A stretch of DNA of 29,411 nucleotides from Collybiopsis luxurians FD-317 M1 (GCA_000827265.1 KN834879.1:7969-37379), one strand, 5' to 3'; shown: positions 1 through 10,530, counted from the stretch's first letter. The notes: generated by a model from the sequence alone, not told the origin. Numbers and translations: made by a program.

Positions 1-430
1 AACTTTTGCATTTTCTCGGGCACCTGGCAGATGCATGGCAGGAACTCTCTGACCACCAGCGAGAATCATATGGGGACTGTGGGTGGGGTGCAGGAGAAGG
101 CAACCTGGATATGCTAAAGTGATTTTGCTAGGATCTTACTTCCACCATCTATTTCTATTCTATCCCAGTTCTACCTACTGAAAGGCAAAAAAAAAAATAG
201 CATGTGAGAAATGTGAGCTACAGGAAAGAGAAACCTGGCATTGCCTAGGTAGTAAGACTGCTAAAATATCACCAAAAACCCCAGCCATTACTTTGAAATT
301 TTTGCTGCATGGACAGGCATCAAAGAATAGAGAAAAAAAATTAAATTGAAGGCCAAAAATGCATAAAGGCTTGCAAGAAAGCACAAGACTTACATAGGGC
401 ACTGTTACAAGGTGAGTTTTATCAGAGTTA
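1..430. other. Gene-free AT-rich left edge
   Basis: No coding frame with family-like sequence or plausible splice sites is visible on either strand. There is an A-run near 187-196. The only long frame (minus, 175-402) is low-complexity Phe/Cys-rich translation without recognisable features. The stretch may include the 3' part of the tRNA-like repeat to its right. Confidence 0.5.
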
Positions 431-448
431 CATATTTGCCATTACTGA

Positions 449-565
449 GATTTGAACCCTCAGCTACTCCGGGGAGTCCTGGGCCAATGTTTAGTCACAG
501 AAGGGGAGGATATCTGCAGAATTAACCACTGGTCTATAGTGTCATCCCTGGCCAATGTTTTGATT
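449..565 (-). repeat. tRNA-like Pol III (SINE-type) repeat head, degenerate
   Basis: On the minus strand the sequence at 457-449 is GTTCAAATC, a perfect match to the tRNA B-box consensus GWTCRANNC. Upstream at 536-526 is TAGACCAGTGG, close to an A box (TRGYNNANNNG) with one mismatch. The two boxes are about 70-85 nt apart, which fits a tRNA with a long variable arm (Ser/Leu type) or a decayed tRNA head. The T-arm cannot be folded into the standard five-pair stem and only GCCA/TGGC of the acceptor stem pairs, so it is not a functional tRNA. A short direct repeat, GGCCAATGTTT, occurs at about 482-492 and again at about 550-560. Most likely a tRNA-derived SINE fragment; a chance match remains possible. 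Confidence 0.4.
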
Positions 566-646
566 ACAATATATAGGTCTCAAACTGGGGCCTGGGAATA
601 CTACTGCCTAGCTCATATCAGTGACAGGTCCATAAATTATTAGAAA

Positions 647-2053
647 CTATATAACCAGTCCTTCATCGTCATCTAGATCCAGATACGAGTATCTAGCCCT
701 GATACATTCCTTCATTCGCCTGCCACTTTCATCTGCAATGAACTTCGATATCCTAGATACTACTTCGGTAACCCTATCGCATACCACCCTGCGGCAGGCC
801 AAATTCATACCCTCAAAAATGTGAGCAGGGGAAATATGGAGCTCGCTATCACCTTGCACCTGATGGATAATGTGAAATCTAACCCGACTAATGCATCCTT
901 CAGGTTGCAGGCCAGAAAGATCAGGCATAATAACCTGGCGCCATCCCTTCTGTAAAATCTTCTCGCATCAGTCCCTCTGATGACAGTTAGCCCAGGTGTC
1001 ACTGTCATTGAGGTTGGGAATATCTCTGCTGAGTAGAGTCAGGTAGAACCGAACATTGCTCTGCCCATTATATAGAACATTCATAACTTCAGGCTCTAGA
1101 GAATATCCTGACTGCCCTGTAAGCAGATATAGTAAGAGCCAATATTGTAAATAACAGGATACCATATACCAATTACTGCATCGACACCCCTGTGATCACC
1201 TAGAATATCCATTGTACCTCTAGCACCCCAGCTCGGCACCCCAAATTGACACCCATAATACAGTTTTGACACTGACTTGAACTCATGACGATAGTTCAGG
1301 CAACTGATTGCAAACTTCAGGCCATCAACAATATCATACATCTTGCAGATACTTCCAAGATCAGTGAGCTCCCCGACAGTGTAACTGAAGGTCTCCTTCC
1401 ATCCACTGTTTTAATATTCAATCAGCAAGCTGGAAGTATTAGATGAAGATTCGATCTTACAAATGGTACAGGAACTGAAGAAGAACTTCAAGCCATGCTT
1501 CCTTTACAGGAATTATAATTGGATTAAAGATCACAGTGCCTTCGATAGCTTTGTGGCCAAGTTGATCACAGTTGACTGCTAGATAGATTCCATAGAATGA
1601 GTAGGGCTTATCTGTGAAATTAATAAAGCTTACACAATTCTTTGGAAGCTTTTTTGGGATGAGCAGGTGCTATGTCATTGGATTGCTTTCCCATGAGAGC
1701 CTCGTTGAGTGATATTCCAGGGGCAGGTGGAAGCATGAACATCCCATCGAAAGTAGAGGAGACCTTTCTCAAGTAATTGCAATGAACACCAAAGACTGTT
1801 GCAGTGTCATTAGGCTGGAAAATTTTCAATAAGTTGACAGTAGAACTTCACACAGAATAGATTTTACCTTCACAAAAAGACTAGCATCTTTGAAGCTAAA
1901 ATCAGGATGAGCTTTAAAAGAGCCAACCCAGGTATGGGGATCAGCTGCATTCTGGCCAGGGAATTGATCATCAGGACCAGCTTGATAGTTATCCATGACA
2001 GCTTTTTCAGGCACTGCCACACTGTCTTGCCACATTGTCTTGCACCACAGCAC
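647..2053 (-). pseudogene. Decayed multi-exon gene, conserved fungal protein of unknown function
   Basis: Read right to left, the pieces make one coherent protein. An exon ends at 1868 (…DASLFVK); intron 1867-1815; exon 1814-1634 (PNDTATVFGVHCNYLRK…); a candidate intron of only 22 nt, 1633-1612; exon 1611-1461 (KPYSFYGIYLAVN…); intron 1460-1406; then a long exon (GELTDLGSICKMYDIVDG, FGVPSWGARGTMDILGDH) that closes with TAG at 647-649 after YSYLDLDDDEGLVI. The junctions keep frame at 1815/1868 and 1405/1461. Damage: a frameshift near 1095-1105 (between …GSQDI and LEPEVMN) and an in-frame TGA at 968-970. The 5' end, upstream of about 2053, is not resolved. The sequence style recalls conserved hypothetical proteins of Agaricomycetes, but I cannot name a domain. 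It is divergent to the integrase-like gene and equally CpG-poor. Confidence 0.6.
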
Positions 2054-2220
2054 TCGTGACTGTCTATGACCATGTCCTGCCTTCCTCTACTTCCAGTTAA
2101 CCCACACAATGGCAGTAGAAGGTGGTCTGTCAATGTTCATGAAGCCTACAGCTGAATGAATTCAGTCTGCTCTTATGCTACCGATCTCTTAACACAGGAG
2201 GCTGAGCCAAACTGACTTCA

Positions 2221-4111
2221 GATTCATCTTGAGCAGGTTGCTGGTGAAGCAATGCCTCTTCTTGTCACTCTTGAGGCCTCAGATGAAGCTCTCCCAAAAG
2301 ACTGGCTGCAGAAATGCAGTGATGCCATTGCCCAGCTGTCAATCAAGCTAGTGAGTGCACAAGAAAGTGCCCGTAACATGTAAGTAGTGTCAATTGCCAG
2401 AGAATGCTGAACTGATGAATCTACTTCAGAGAGGATACTCACATTTCTTTTGCTGAACCTGTTATCCATGTCAAATCTGGTACTCATGGCCATCCCCAAA
2501 AATACATCAGCACAGACTTTTTGCAGGAGGCGATGGATACTAGACAGCAATTTTCCTTAGCTGGACTTGCTTCACAAATACAAGTCAGCCCAAGAACCCT
2601 TGTATGTCGAATGAAGGAGGCTGGTGTATTCTATAAGTTTTCCAGTATCTCGAATAAAGATCTTGATTCTCTTATTCGGTCCTATCGTCATGTCAAGCCT
2701 AATGCTGGCCTGCAATATGTTGTTGGTTTTCTTCAAGGACAAAGTCTGCGAGTTCAAGGAATGCGGGTCAGGAAATCAGTTCAGAGAGTTGATCGTCTAG
2801 GCAATGTGCTTCATCAGAGACCCAAAATTAAATGACAGGCATACCAAGTCAAATGACCTAATGCACTGTGGCATATCGATGGGCACCATAAGCTAATCCT
2901 ATGGGGGATTGTAATTCATGGGATCGTCGATGGGTACTGCCGCACAGTAAGTCTAGCATTAGCCCCCCAATAATCAACTGTTCTAAATTGGTTTTTGGTT
3001 TTCCTGTGTTCAGATCACTGGACTTTGGGCAAGCACTAACAAGCGAGCTGCTACAGTACTTGATGTTTTTTGGCATGCTATTGAGAATTTTGGCCAGCCC
3101 TCTCAAGTACAAGGTGACTGGGGTTGGGAGAACAAAGCTGTAGCAATTTATATGATTTTAGAGAAAGGGCTAAATCGGGGATCATTTATCTGGGGCTTGT
3201 GAGTAATTGTCTACTTTTACTGGAGCATTGAGCTCATGATTTTTCTCCAGATCCACCCATAATACCCATATTGAGCAACTGTGGGTAGAGGTTGGCTCAC
3301 AGTTTGCTTGGCGATGGAAGGCTTTTTTATATCGCCTGGAGCATATCCATTACCTCAACTGAAAAAATCCCCACCACCTATGGCTCCTTCACTATCTCTT
3401 TCTTGACATCATCAATGACGACTGCCAGGCATTTCAGAATGAATGGAATGTTCACCCAATATCAGGCAAAGAGGGAAAAGAAGAAAGTCCTCATGTATGT
3501 TGCCTTCCAATGTTTTTCATTTTCCATATTCATTCAATAATGTACAGGATAAGTGACTGCTGGGCATGCTGAAGCATGGAATATACAATGAGGATGACTG
3601 CCAGGGTATTGACCTAGAGCTCATCAAAGATTTCTATGGAACAACTGATCACTTGCCACCCTGTCCACCTGGCCACACAGGGGCAGGCTATCTTGGTGAT
3701 GACAAGCCTGACTCTGATAGAAATAGCAGCAATGAAGGCAATGAATTGGACCTAGATGATCTCAGTCGACAAATTGAGGACATTGCCAGTGTTGGGCATA
3801 GTGAGTTTCTTCCCAAACCAGTGAAGGCTCCCTGGGCTTCGTGCCCTTTCACAGGTGATGAACTTCATCTCTTTGAAGCAGGTCTGAGCTCTGCTGCCAG
3901 ACAGAAGATTTTACCCCCTGGCTATGGTATTTGTGCAGATGAGTGGGAAGACCATCATTATCCTGCAGTAGAAATCATTCGTTCAGGTTGTAAAGGGGGG
4001 AAGGAGATATCAGTTCAGCTTCTGACATTCATATGGTATCCCTGAGGCCATCTGTGGGTACTTGCACTGAGTATTATGGAGTGAATATTGGAAGATAGAA
4101 TTGCTGACTAG
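2221..4111 (+). pseudogene. Integrase-like (rve/DDE catalytic core) gene, inactivated by six TGA codons
   Basis: Five exon pieces are read in one frame: ~2221-2379, 2430-2946, 3014-3198, 3251-3494 and 3548-4111. Introns 2380-2429, 2947-3013, 3199-3250 and 3495-3547 are all GT-AG and all keep phase. The order is: an HTH-like segment (LASQIQVSPRTLVCRMKEAG), an Arg-rich stretch, then an RNase-H-fold integrase core with D in WHIDGHHKL, a second D in QGDWGWEN and a candidate E in NTHIEQLW. A C-terminal region with an acidic linker follows (3566 onward). This order matches the integrase-core proteins of Agaricomycetes and some animals; family name from memory. In-frame TGA codons sit at 2833, 2854, 3360, 3554, 4043 and 4082; the frame finally closes with TAG at 4109. 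All six lie where Arg is plausible (for example LLGMLKHG preceded by DK-TGA). No intact start is visible; the first exon begins behind an acceptor-like TTCAG. Confidence 0.75.
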
Positions 4112-4279
4112 TTATTGAGCATTACTTCATATATATATCAGGTATGAAGACAGCAGCTTAAATTTACAGTTGAATGCAAGAAAAAGATAAGAAAGAAAAT
4201 GATTTGAATATACTCTACTAGATGATCCAGTTGAATGTATACAAAAGCAGAAAGTATCGGCTGAAATGAGATGTGTGGA

Positions 4280-5760
4280 TTAAATATATTGAAGGGTGTA
4301 GCCTAGATCCCAGACATTCATTGGGGAATGCTTGGGAATGGGAGAGCTCGGTCTTGGGGGCTGATAGTCTCCATCAGTGTCAGAGTCAGGTGTTGGACTC
4401 TCACCTGCCTCATCTGCACTGACAGAGACAATGCCACCATTGTGCCATGGAGTCTGGAAGCTAGGGGATGACTGGCGAGTTTTCTTTGTAGCAAGTCACT
4501 TTGAGGTCCTCTGCAGAGGGTCATCATTTGAAGCGACATTTATGGTGTCTTCATCATCTGACTCAATGGTAATTGGTGATGGGCTTCAAGCTCGTTTCTT
4601 GCCCTTGGCTTTGAGAAATACCCTGTCGAACTCTGGAAATAAAGTCAGTTCTGGACTTTGACAGAGAGAACATGAACCATCTCCCCAACCAATGGCATTG
4701 TAAAGGCAACAAGCATGTCACTCCCAGTCATCTCCAGAAATGGTTTTCATAGAGTCGATTGAAAAGGCCAGGATAGGAACTAAGGGTAACAATGAGTGAA
4801 TCAATGAAAAAAATGGGGTCTTTGATACATACTGATAGCAATAACATAGCTTGACCAGGCCTTACCAGCTGGGCCTCGAGCAGTATAGAGTGTTTGACCA
4901 GTAGGGGAGTCTTCTGCTACAAGCTTCATTGCAGATCCTGCAGCCCTCAGCACTTGCCATTGAACTAGACCATTGTCTCCAACAATGTGCTCACTCACAG
5001 GACTGCCAAGAACCCACTGTAATTTCTTTTCAACCTGTTCAGTTGTCCATTTCTGATCAAAAACCAGATTGTCCCTTGACTTTGTGATGACTCCCATGTT
5101 GAGATTCCGAAGATAGATCAGGATGTTTTCATCGTATTTGACCTTCATCTCCAATGACAAGAAATCATCCTCCTAAAAGGATGTATGGGATTCAATTAAA
5201 ATGAAGCAATATTAGAATCTGGTACTCACATTGAACTGTAATCGAAGAGGGAACCCAAGGACCTTGCCAACACTAAATTTACTACTAGAGCCACCATCAA
5301 GATCCTTTTGGCTGCCCCCAGTAGACTTTTGACTTCTAGAGGGGCCAGCGCTTGAGGTCTAGGTTTCAGTTCCAACTCAGTGACAGGGCTTGATCAAATA
5401 ATGATCAGGGAGTGCTTACTTTCTGGCTGGATGTAAGATTTTTATTGGCCTCCTGATTGGCCTCTGTGAATCAACAAGTCTTGGCTAGGGACTTGAGCAA
5501 TTCGTGGGTTTTGAGCAGCTTTTTTGAGCTCAATGTGGATGAAGATTCAGTGGATCCATAGTGGACTTTTTCTGAGTGATCGCACAGAATACATTTTGAA
5601 TCCTCTGAGTTGTCTTCAAAGCCAGTGCAATCGCATTGCAGACCAGTGTCCTTGGAATGGAACCTGCAGCCCCTCATGAGTGAAGAAGAAGGAACGAGAG
5701 ATGGGTTGAGCCACAGGAATTTCCAAACCAACACTGCCTGAAATATTTTCCAGCTATTTG
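4280..5760 (-). pseudogene. Decayed gene with CxC…CxxC Zn-ribbon-like motif and acidic Ser/Pro tail
   Basis: Exons on the minus strand: about 5710-5418 (cysteine motif CDCTGFEDNSEDSKCILCDH then …EKVH, ending TSSQK), one of about 120 nt ending GFPLRLQFN near 5231, about 5172-4832 (EDDFLSLEMKVKYDENILIY … SSYVIAI), and a last exon from about 4656 to TAA at 4280-4282. Introns have GTAAGC, GTGAGT and GTATGT donors. The C-terminus is acidic and Ser/Pro-rich, like a nuclear tail. Three in-frame TGA codons interrupt it: 5471-5473, 4586-4588 and 4496-4498. The second sits in KKRA-TGA-SPSP, where Arg is the obvious residue. C-x-C and C-x2-C pairs plus His suggest metal binding, but I do not recognise the family. 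It is convergent with the integrase-like gene and shares its decay, so the two may belong to one element. Confidence 0.6.
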
Positions 5761-5773
5761 AATTTTGCTTCAA

Positions 5774-6045
5774 CTCAACAGAGAAAATAAACTATACCAT
5801 GTAAATTCATGTAGAAAAATCAGCAATACATAGATTACATTTGATTGTTAGATACATGAACCTTCAGGGTTTTTCTTTTTAGATGGGCTGGTCACATAGC
5901 TGGGTAGGGTCACTTGTAGGTGTTTGTTGCTCTGATCACATGACTGAGCTCAGTTGCGTGCATGTGCTTAATCACAAGGTGCACTCTGGAACAAAAATTG
6001 CAGTGTGATTTTTGTCCACTTTTCCACAGCATACTTGCCCAAATG
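5774..6045. other. Non-coding stretch between the left-hand gene block and the NIPA remnant
   Basis: No gene seen. On the minus strand the NIPA-like reading stops making sense after about 6046 (…SSIIWAS), so NIPA homology seems to end there and unrelated sequence begins. Confidence 0.4.
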
Positions 6046-6106
6046 ATACTACTGACCGTACCAAATGAGCTTCTCAGAGTGTCAATGCCAGGATCCTCGA
6101 CCGCCA
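6046..6106 (-). pseudogene. Distal C-terminal remnant of NIPA-like copy A
   Basis: The minus strand encodes EDPGIDTLRSSFGTVSSIIW, equivalent to NPGISSLRGPFGTVDSIIRA in copy B and TSALRGPFGPVDGIIRA in copy C. Fungal NIPA tails carry a closely similar LRGSFGT-SIIRARSARR motif (from memory). The fragment abuts the copia LTR at 6107, and the preceding part of the same gene resumes at 11,074 on the far side of the element. The retrotransposon therefore split this gene. Confidence 0.75.
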
Positions 6107-6273
6107 AATAATGGTGAATAACTTGTATTTTCTCCTGGCCTCGAAGGCCTTATATACTCTACATGAATAAGTACTAGAATATTCTATAATAATCTACAAG
6201 TCTGTGGAGCACTCATTGAGTCACTCCAAGGAGGTAAGAGAATGTTTGTGTATATTCTCTAATATTCTCAACA
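6107..6273 (-). repeat. 3' LTR of the copia element (left copy)
   Basis: 167 bp, matching the right LTR base for base except at 6205, 6215, 6223 and 6247. At all four the right LTR has CpG and this one has TpG or CpA. On the minus strand it begins TGTTGAGAATATTAG, holds a TATA box (TATATAAGG, 6156-6148) and ends …TTATTCACCATTATT. GGCCTCGAAGGCC next to the TATA box is a near-palindrome. Confidence 0.93.
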
Positions 6274-6284
6274 CTCCCCCTCAA
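6274..6284 (-). promoter_or_regulatory. Polypurine tract of the copia element
   Basis: On the minus strand TTGAGGGGGAG lies directly before the TGTTGAG start of the 3' LTR and overlaps the region just after the gag-pol stop (6286-6288). Position and composition are those of a plus-strand priming PPT. Confidence 0.9.
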
Positions 6285-6285
6285 C

Positions 6286-9200
6286 TCAAGTCGAGTGCAA
6301 CATAATTTTGTCACGCAAAGTTTTGAACAAGGGTCGAGGAAGTGCCTTGGTGAGTATGTCTGCGAGATTGTCTTCAGATGCGCAGTGGATGAGTTTTACC
6401 TCTTTCGAGGCAACTCGTTCTCATACAAAATGATATTGGATATCAATATGTTTTGAACGAGCATGGAATACTGCATTCTCGGCAAACATCATAGCAGCTT
6501 GATTGTCAACATTGATTACTGATGAGCTGTCAGGATCAATGCCAAGTTCTGAGCTAAGTTCTCGAAGCCAGAGAACTTCACAAGTAGCTCGAGCAAGAGC
6601 CATGAATTCAGCTTCCATAGTTGATAAAGCAACTGTGGGCTGTTTGCGGGAGCTCCATGAGACAGGTCCATTAGAGAAGAATGAAAGATAGCCAGTAACA
6701 GAGCGACGATCTATCAGACTGTTTCCCCAATCAGCATCTGAATAAGTATTCAAATTGCTGGTGCCCTGGAAAGTGATGCCAAGGGAAGTTGTTCCATGTA
6801 AGTACCGGAGAACACGCTTCAATGCAGAAATATGCTCTGGGGCAGGCTGGTGAGAGAATTGGGATAAGTGTCCAATCGCATAAGAGAGATCAGGGCATGT
6901 TGCAACAGAGAGATACATTAGTTTGCCAATTCCTGAGAGGTATTCATGGTGTCCTTCTGCATTCAAAATGCAAGGCTCATTCTCATCAGGAAGAGTTAGC
7001 TTGACATTGGGGTCAAGAGGCATATGCACTGGGTTGCATTTGCTCATACCAACTGATTCCAAAATACATTCAGCATAAGCTTTTTGGGTTAGATGAATTG
7101 ATCCATCTGTGCCTCAAGAGATTTCCATGCCAAGAATGTGTGAGAGTTCACCTAAGTCGGTGACATTAAATTTAGAGAGTAACTCCCCCTTGAGCTGAGT
7201 TAACTCTTCATCTGTGTGTGCAAATAGAGTCATGTCATCAACATGAACAGCAATAATTGTTGGGAAGGAGGAAGGGGATTTGTGTCGGACATAGACACAT
7301 TGATCAGAAATGAGATGTGTGAATCCAAGTTGTTTGAATGCAGCATCAAGTGTCTTGTTCCAGTTGTGTCCAGATTGCTGAAGTCCATAAAGTAAAAGCT
7401 GTAGAAGGCAAGCACATCCAGAATCATCTTCAAAATTTTCTGGCTGCTTCATGTAAACAGTTTCATCAAGCTTACTATTTAAATAAGCAGCAACAACATC
7501 CATTCCATGAGCTTTAAGATTATAGCGTGCAGCCAAAGCTAGGAGAAACCTAAAAGTTTCTAGACAAATAGTGGGAGCAAATGTTTCATTGAAATCAATG
7601 CCAGGGATTTGTGAAAATCCTTTGACAACAAGTCGGGCTTTGTATTTCACCACTTTGCCACTTGCATCACATTTAAGTTGAAATACCCATTTGCAAGCAA
7701 TGGCTTTGCAGCCAGCTGGTAATTCAGCAAGTTTCCAAGTGCCCAACTTGGTATGCTGTTCGATTTCGGCATGCATAGCTGCTTGCCATTGTGGCCAATC
7801 AGGCCGAGCTTTGGCTTCATCAACAGTTTTGGGGTCATCATCAAGATATGCAGCTTCAGTTATAGCTAATGTAATATCTTTCCTAGTGGCTGTCTGTTGC
7901 CTCTTCCCTTCAACTATATTGTCTGCAGATATATTACCATTGATATCACGAGGTGCTTTGCTTGGCACAGGGTTCAATGGGACAGGTGAAGGGGAGCGAG
8001 ATGGAATGGGGGTGAGAGTTGAAGTAGAGGAAATGGAATCTGGAAGTTGTGGAACAGATGGTTGGGACTGTGAAGAGACTGTATGTGGCTGCTGAGTGTG
8101 CTGCTCAACATTCTCCCCCTCAGCCAGAGAAGGGAATGGAACTGGCACAACATAATCATCCTCTATGTTCTTTGGGTCCTGAAAAATGACATTTCTGGAA
8201 ATTTGTACAGATTGTTGGCCAGGAATATAGTAGCGATAGCCACAAGAACATTCTGATAGTCCAACAAAAATGAATTGCCTAGCTTTAGCCATGAGCTTGT
8301 GGACTTTGCCATCCTGTTGTAAAACCCAGATTTTGGTTCCAAATTCATGGACATTTGATATATCTGGTTTAAGGTGAGTGAATACTTCACGAGGTGTGAT
8401 ATCTGCATTCAGAGCTGAAGTAGGTGATAAATCTTTGAGATAAAAGGCATAGTTGACAGCTTCTGGCCATAAAAACCATGGAAGTGAAGCTCCAATAATC
8501 ATGGTGTGAGCATGTTCAACAATTGTCCAATTGAGGCATTCAGCAACACCATTTTGGGCAGAGGAGTATGGCACCGTAAGCTCATACTCAATGCCTTGGC
8601 TATCAAGCCAAGCAAGAGTCTCTGCATTAAGGTACTCTTTTCCATTATCAAATTGGAAACGACGAGGATTGCAGCCAGTTTGAGCTTTGATGAATGCAAC
8701 ATATGCTTGAATTGTTTGCAGGACAGTATGACCTTCCTTGTTCTTAAGGAAGCGGACACAACTGTGTGCCGTTTTTGCATCTGTGAAGGAAATAAAATAA
8801 TTTTCACCTCCAATTCCAGGAATCTGAGCCTTTCCCCAGAGATCAGTGTAACTCATATCACCAATCTGTTCATATATGCGTTCTGACTGTTTAGGAAATG
8901 GGAGTATATGTGCTTTGCCTTGAATACAGGCTTCACACTGGTGAGGAGGTGATCTCATGTCCACCTCCATGCCTTTAACCATATTTTTGGTTTTCAGGCG
9001 GCAGACAGCAGCATAGTTTAAATGACCAAGTGCACAATGCCATTCATCCCAGGAACATGCAGGAAAAGCATGGGTAGTATTGCTGGATTTGGAATTGGAT
9101 TTGATGCGAAGTTTGTATAGGTGAGCAACCTTGTCACCAACAGCTAGAATGGTGCCACTATGCTGAGCACAGATTTCAACTTTATCACCATCAAAAATGG

Positions 9201-10305
9201 CACAGAATCCAGCATCTGTTAATCTTGATACAGAGATGAGATTGTAAGGGGCAGAAGGGCAATGTAAAACATTGCGGAGCATACCAGCTCTAGATTTCTG
9301 TCCTAGTGCAAATGAGAGTGGTACAGTACCACGGCCAATGCCAGCAGTATCACCAATGCCCACAATCTTGTGGCCTGGGGTTTCAGAGTACTGGGTGAAA
9401 GCATCTCTGTTGCGTACTATGGACCTACTACAACCAGAATCTAATAGCCAATCGTCTGGTGATAGGTCCTTCAGGATTGATGGCTCCTGGGTGACAAAAG
9501 CAAAATCTTCTCCTTCATCAATTGCAATATGAGCTTTACTCTTGTGATTCCGTCCACCACAGAATCGGCGATTGCTGGATTTAGAAAATGAATTTCCATT
9601 CTTTGATGAAGTTTGCTGATTTGACTGCTGACGGTGTTTGCTAGTGTAGTGGCCAAATTTACCACATTCATAGCATTTGACCTTTGAAAGGTCTTCAGCA
9701 GGGAGAGCTGTAGTCGGATCGGAGGGGGTGCGGGAGCGGCGGCGAGAATTTTTGGCAAGAATTCGTGCTATGAGTTTAGTAGAATCAGCTGCATCAGTTT
9801 CACTGATGGCTGATACAAAAGTGTCCCATGACTCAGGGAGTGACTCGAGGAAAGTGTATGCGAACTCATCATCTTTGACCTCATGGCCAAGACGAGCTAG
9901 TTCCGTTTTGTAAGAGCGCATCAGCCAAATGTGCTCTTCAATATCTCCATCCTCGGCACAGATTGTTCTATGGAATTTCCGGCGAGTAAGTGTGATGCCA
10001 ATTGGTCCTTTGGCTTCATACTTGTTTGAAAGTGCTTTCCATGCATCCTTAGCAGTTTTGGCTTTGGAAACATATACAAGGACATTGTCGGCAACACGGA
10101 GAACAATTGTGGATAGGGCTTTTCAGTCAGTGGAGTTCCAGGTAGCGGCAAGAGATGGGTCATTCGGCGCGGCAGCGCTTTCTTCGATATGGCTGTCATA
10201 TCCAAGGTCAGTGAGTATGTGCATCATCCTCACCTTCCAGACAGCGTAATTATCGGCACCACGGAGGTGCTCAATCCGATAAATGTGAGAATCCGAGGAA
10301 GACAT
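6286..10305 (-). pseudogene. gag-pol: copia gag-pol polyprotein gene with three in-frame TGA codons
   Basis: One frame of about 1,340 codons from ATG at 10305 (MSSSDSHIYRIEHLRGADNY) to TGA at 6286-6288. In order: UBN2-type gag; a zinc knuckle CYECGKFGHYTSKH, whose last ligand is His instead of the usual Cys; an aspartic protease motif DWLLDSGCS; integrase with an HHCC zinc domain (WHCALGHLN … CEACIQGKAH) and catalytic D…D…E (YTDLWGK, FDNGKEY, GVAECLNW); RT with AVHVDDMTLFA where the family has YVDD; and RNase H (YSDADWGN … KHIDIQYHFV). The frame is interrupted by TGA at 10123-10125 (gag), 7114-7116 (within RT) and 6421-6423 (after QYHFV, where copia elements have Arg). No frameshift was found. 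The open stretch 9921-7114 alone is 935 codons. It could not yield full-length protein without readthrough. Confidence 0.93.
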
Positions 10306-10449
10306 AATAGGCAATGCGGTTACGTGCAGTGTCGGATAAGTGGATAAATGAAGTTATCACTAGGCGGATCACTAGCCGGAGCAAAAGGCTCAATGGGGAT
10401 ACAACACGGAAGGCTGCAGATAAAACGACGAGTAGTTTAGAGGGCAGCA

Positions 10450-10468
10450 GGGCCCATAACCTGTTGAT
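10450..10468 (-). promoter_or_regulatory. Primer-binding site, half-tRNA-iMet type
   Basis: On the minus strand ATCAACAGGTTATGGGCCC lies about 20 nt inside the 5' LTR. GGTTATGGGCCC is complementary to the anticodon stem-loop GGGCCCATAACC of eukaryotic initiator tRNA-Met. This is the arrangement known from Drosophila copia and relatives, where a cleaved half-tRNA rather than the 3' end primes reverse transcription. Confidence 0.85.
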
Positions 10469-10530
10469 CAGGTATGGCCGAAGACAGTAGAATAATGGTG
10501 AATAACTTGTATTTTCTCCTGGCCTCGAAG

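Noticed and set aside
449..536. Functional tRNA gene
   Set aside because: A and B boxes are present but the T-arm, acceptor stem and anticodon arm do not fold.
7691..8886. Plus-strand frames of 126-134 codons inside the retrotransposon
   Set aside because: Antisense shadows of the intact pol frame, whose integrase and RT motifs are unambiguous.
968..10125. TGA recoded as Arg in this organism
   Set aside because: The intact genes use ordinary CGA codons, no nuclear code with TGA=Arg is known in fungi, and the LTR differences show the same C to T change outside coding sequence. Mutation explains it better.
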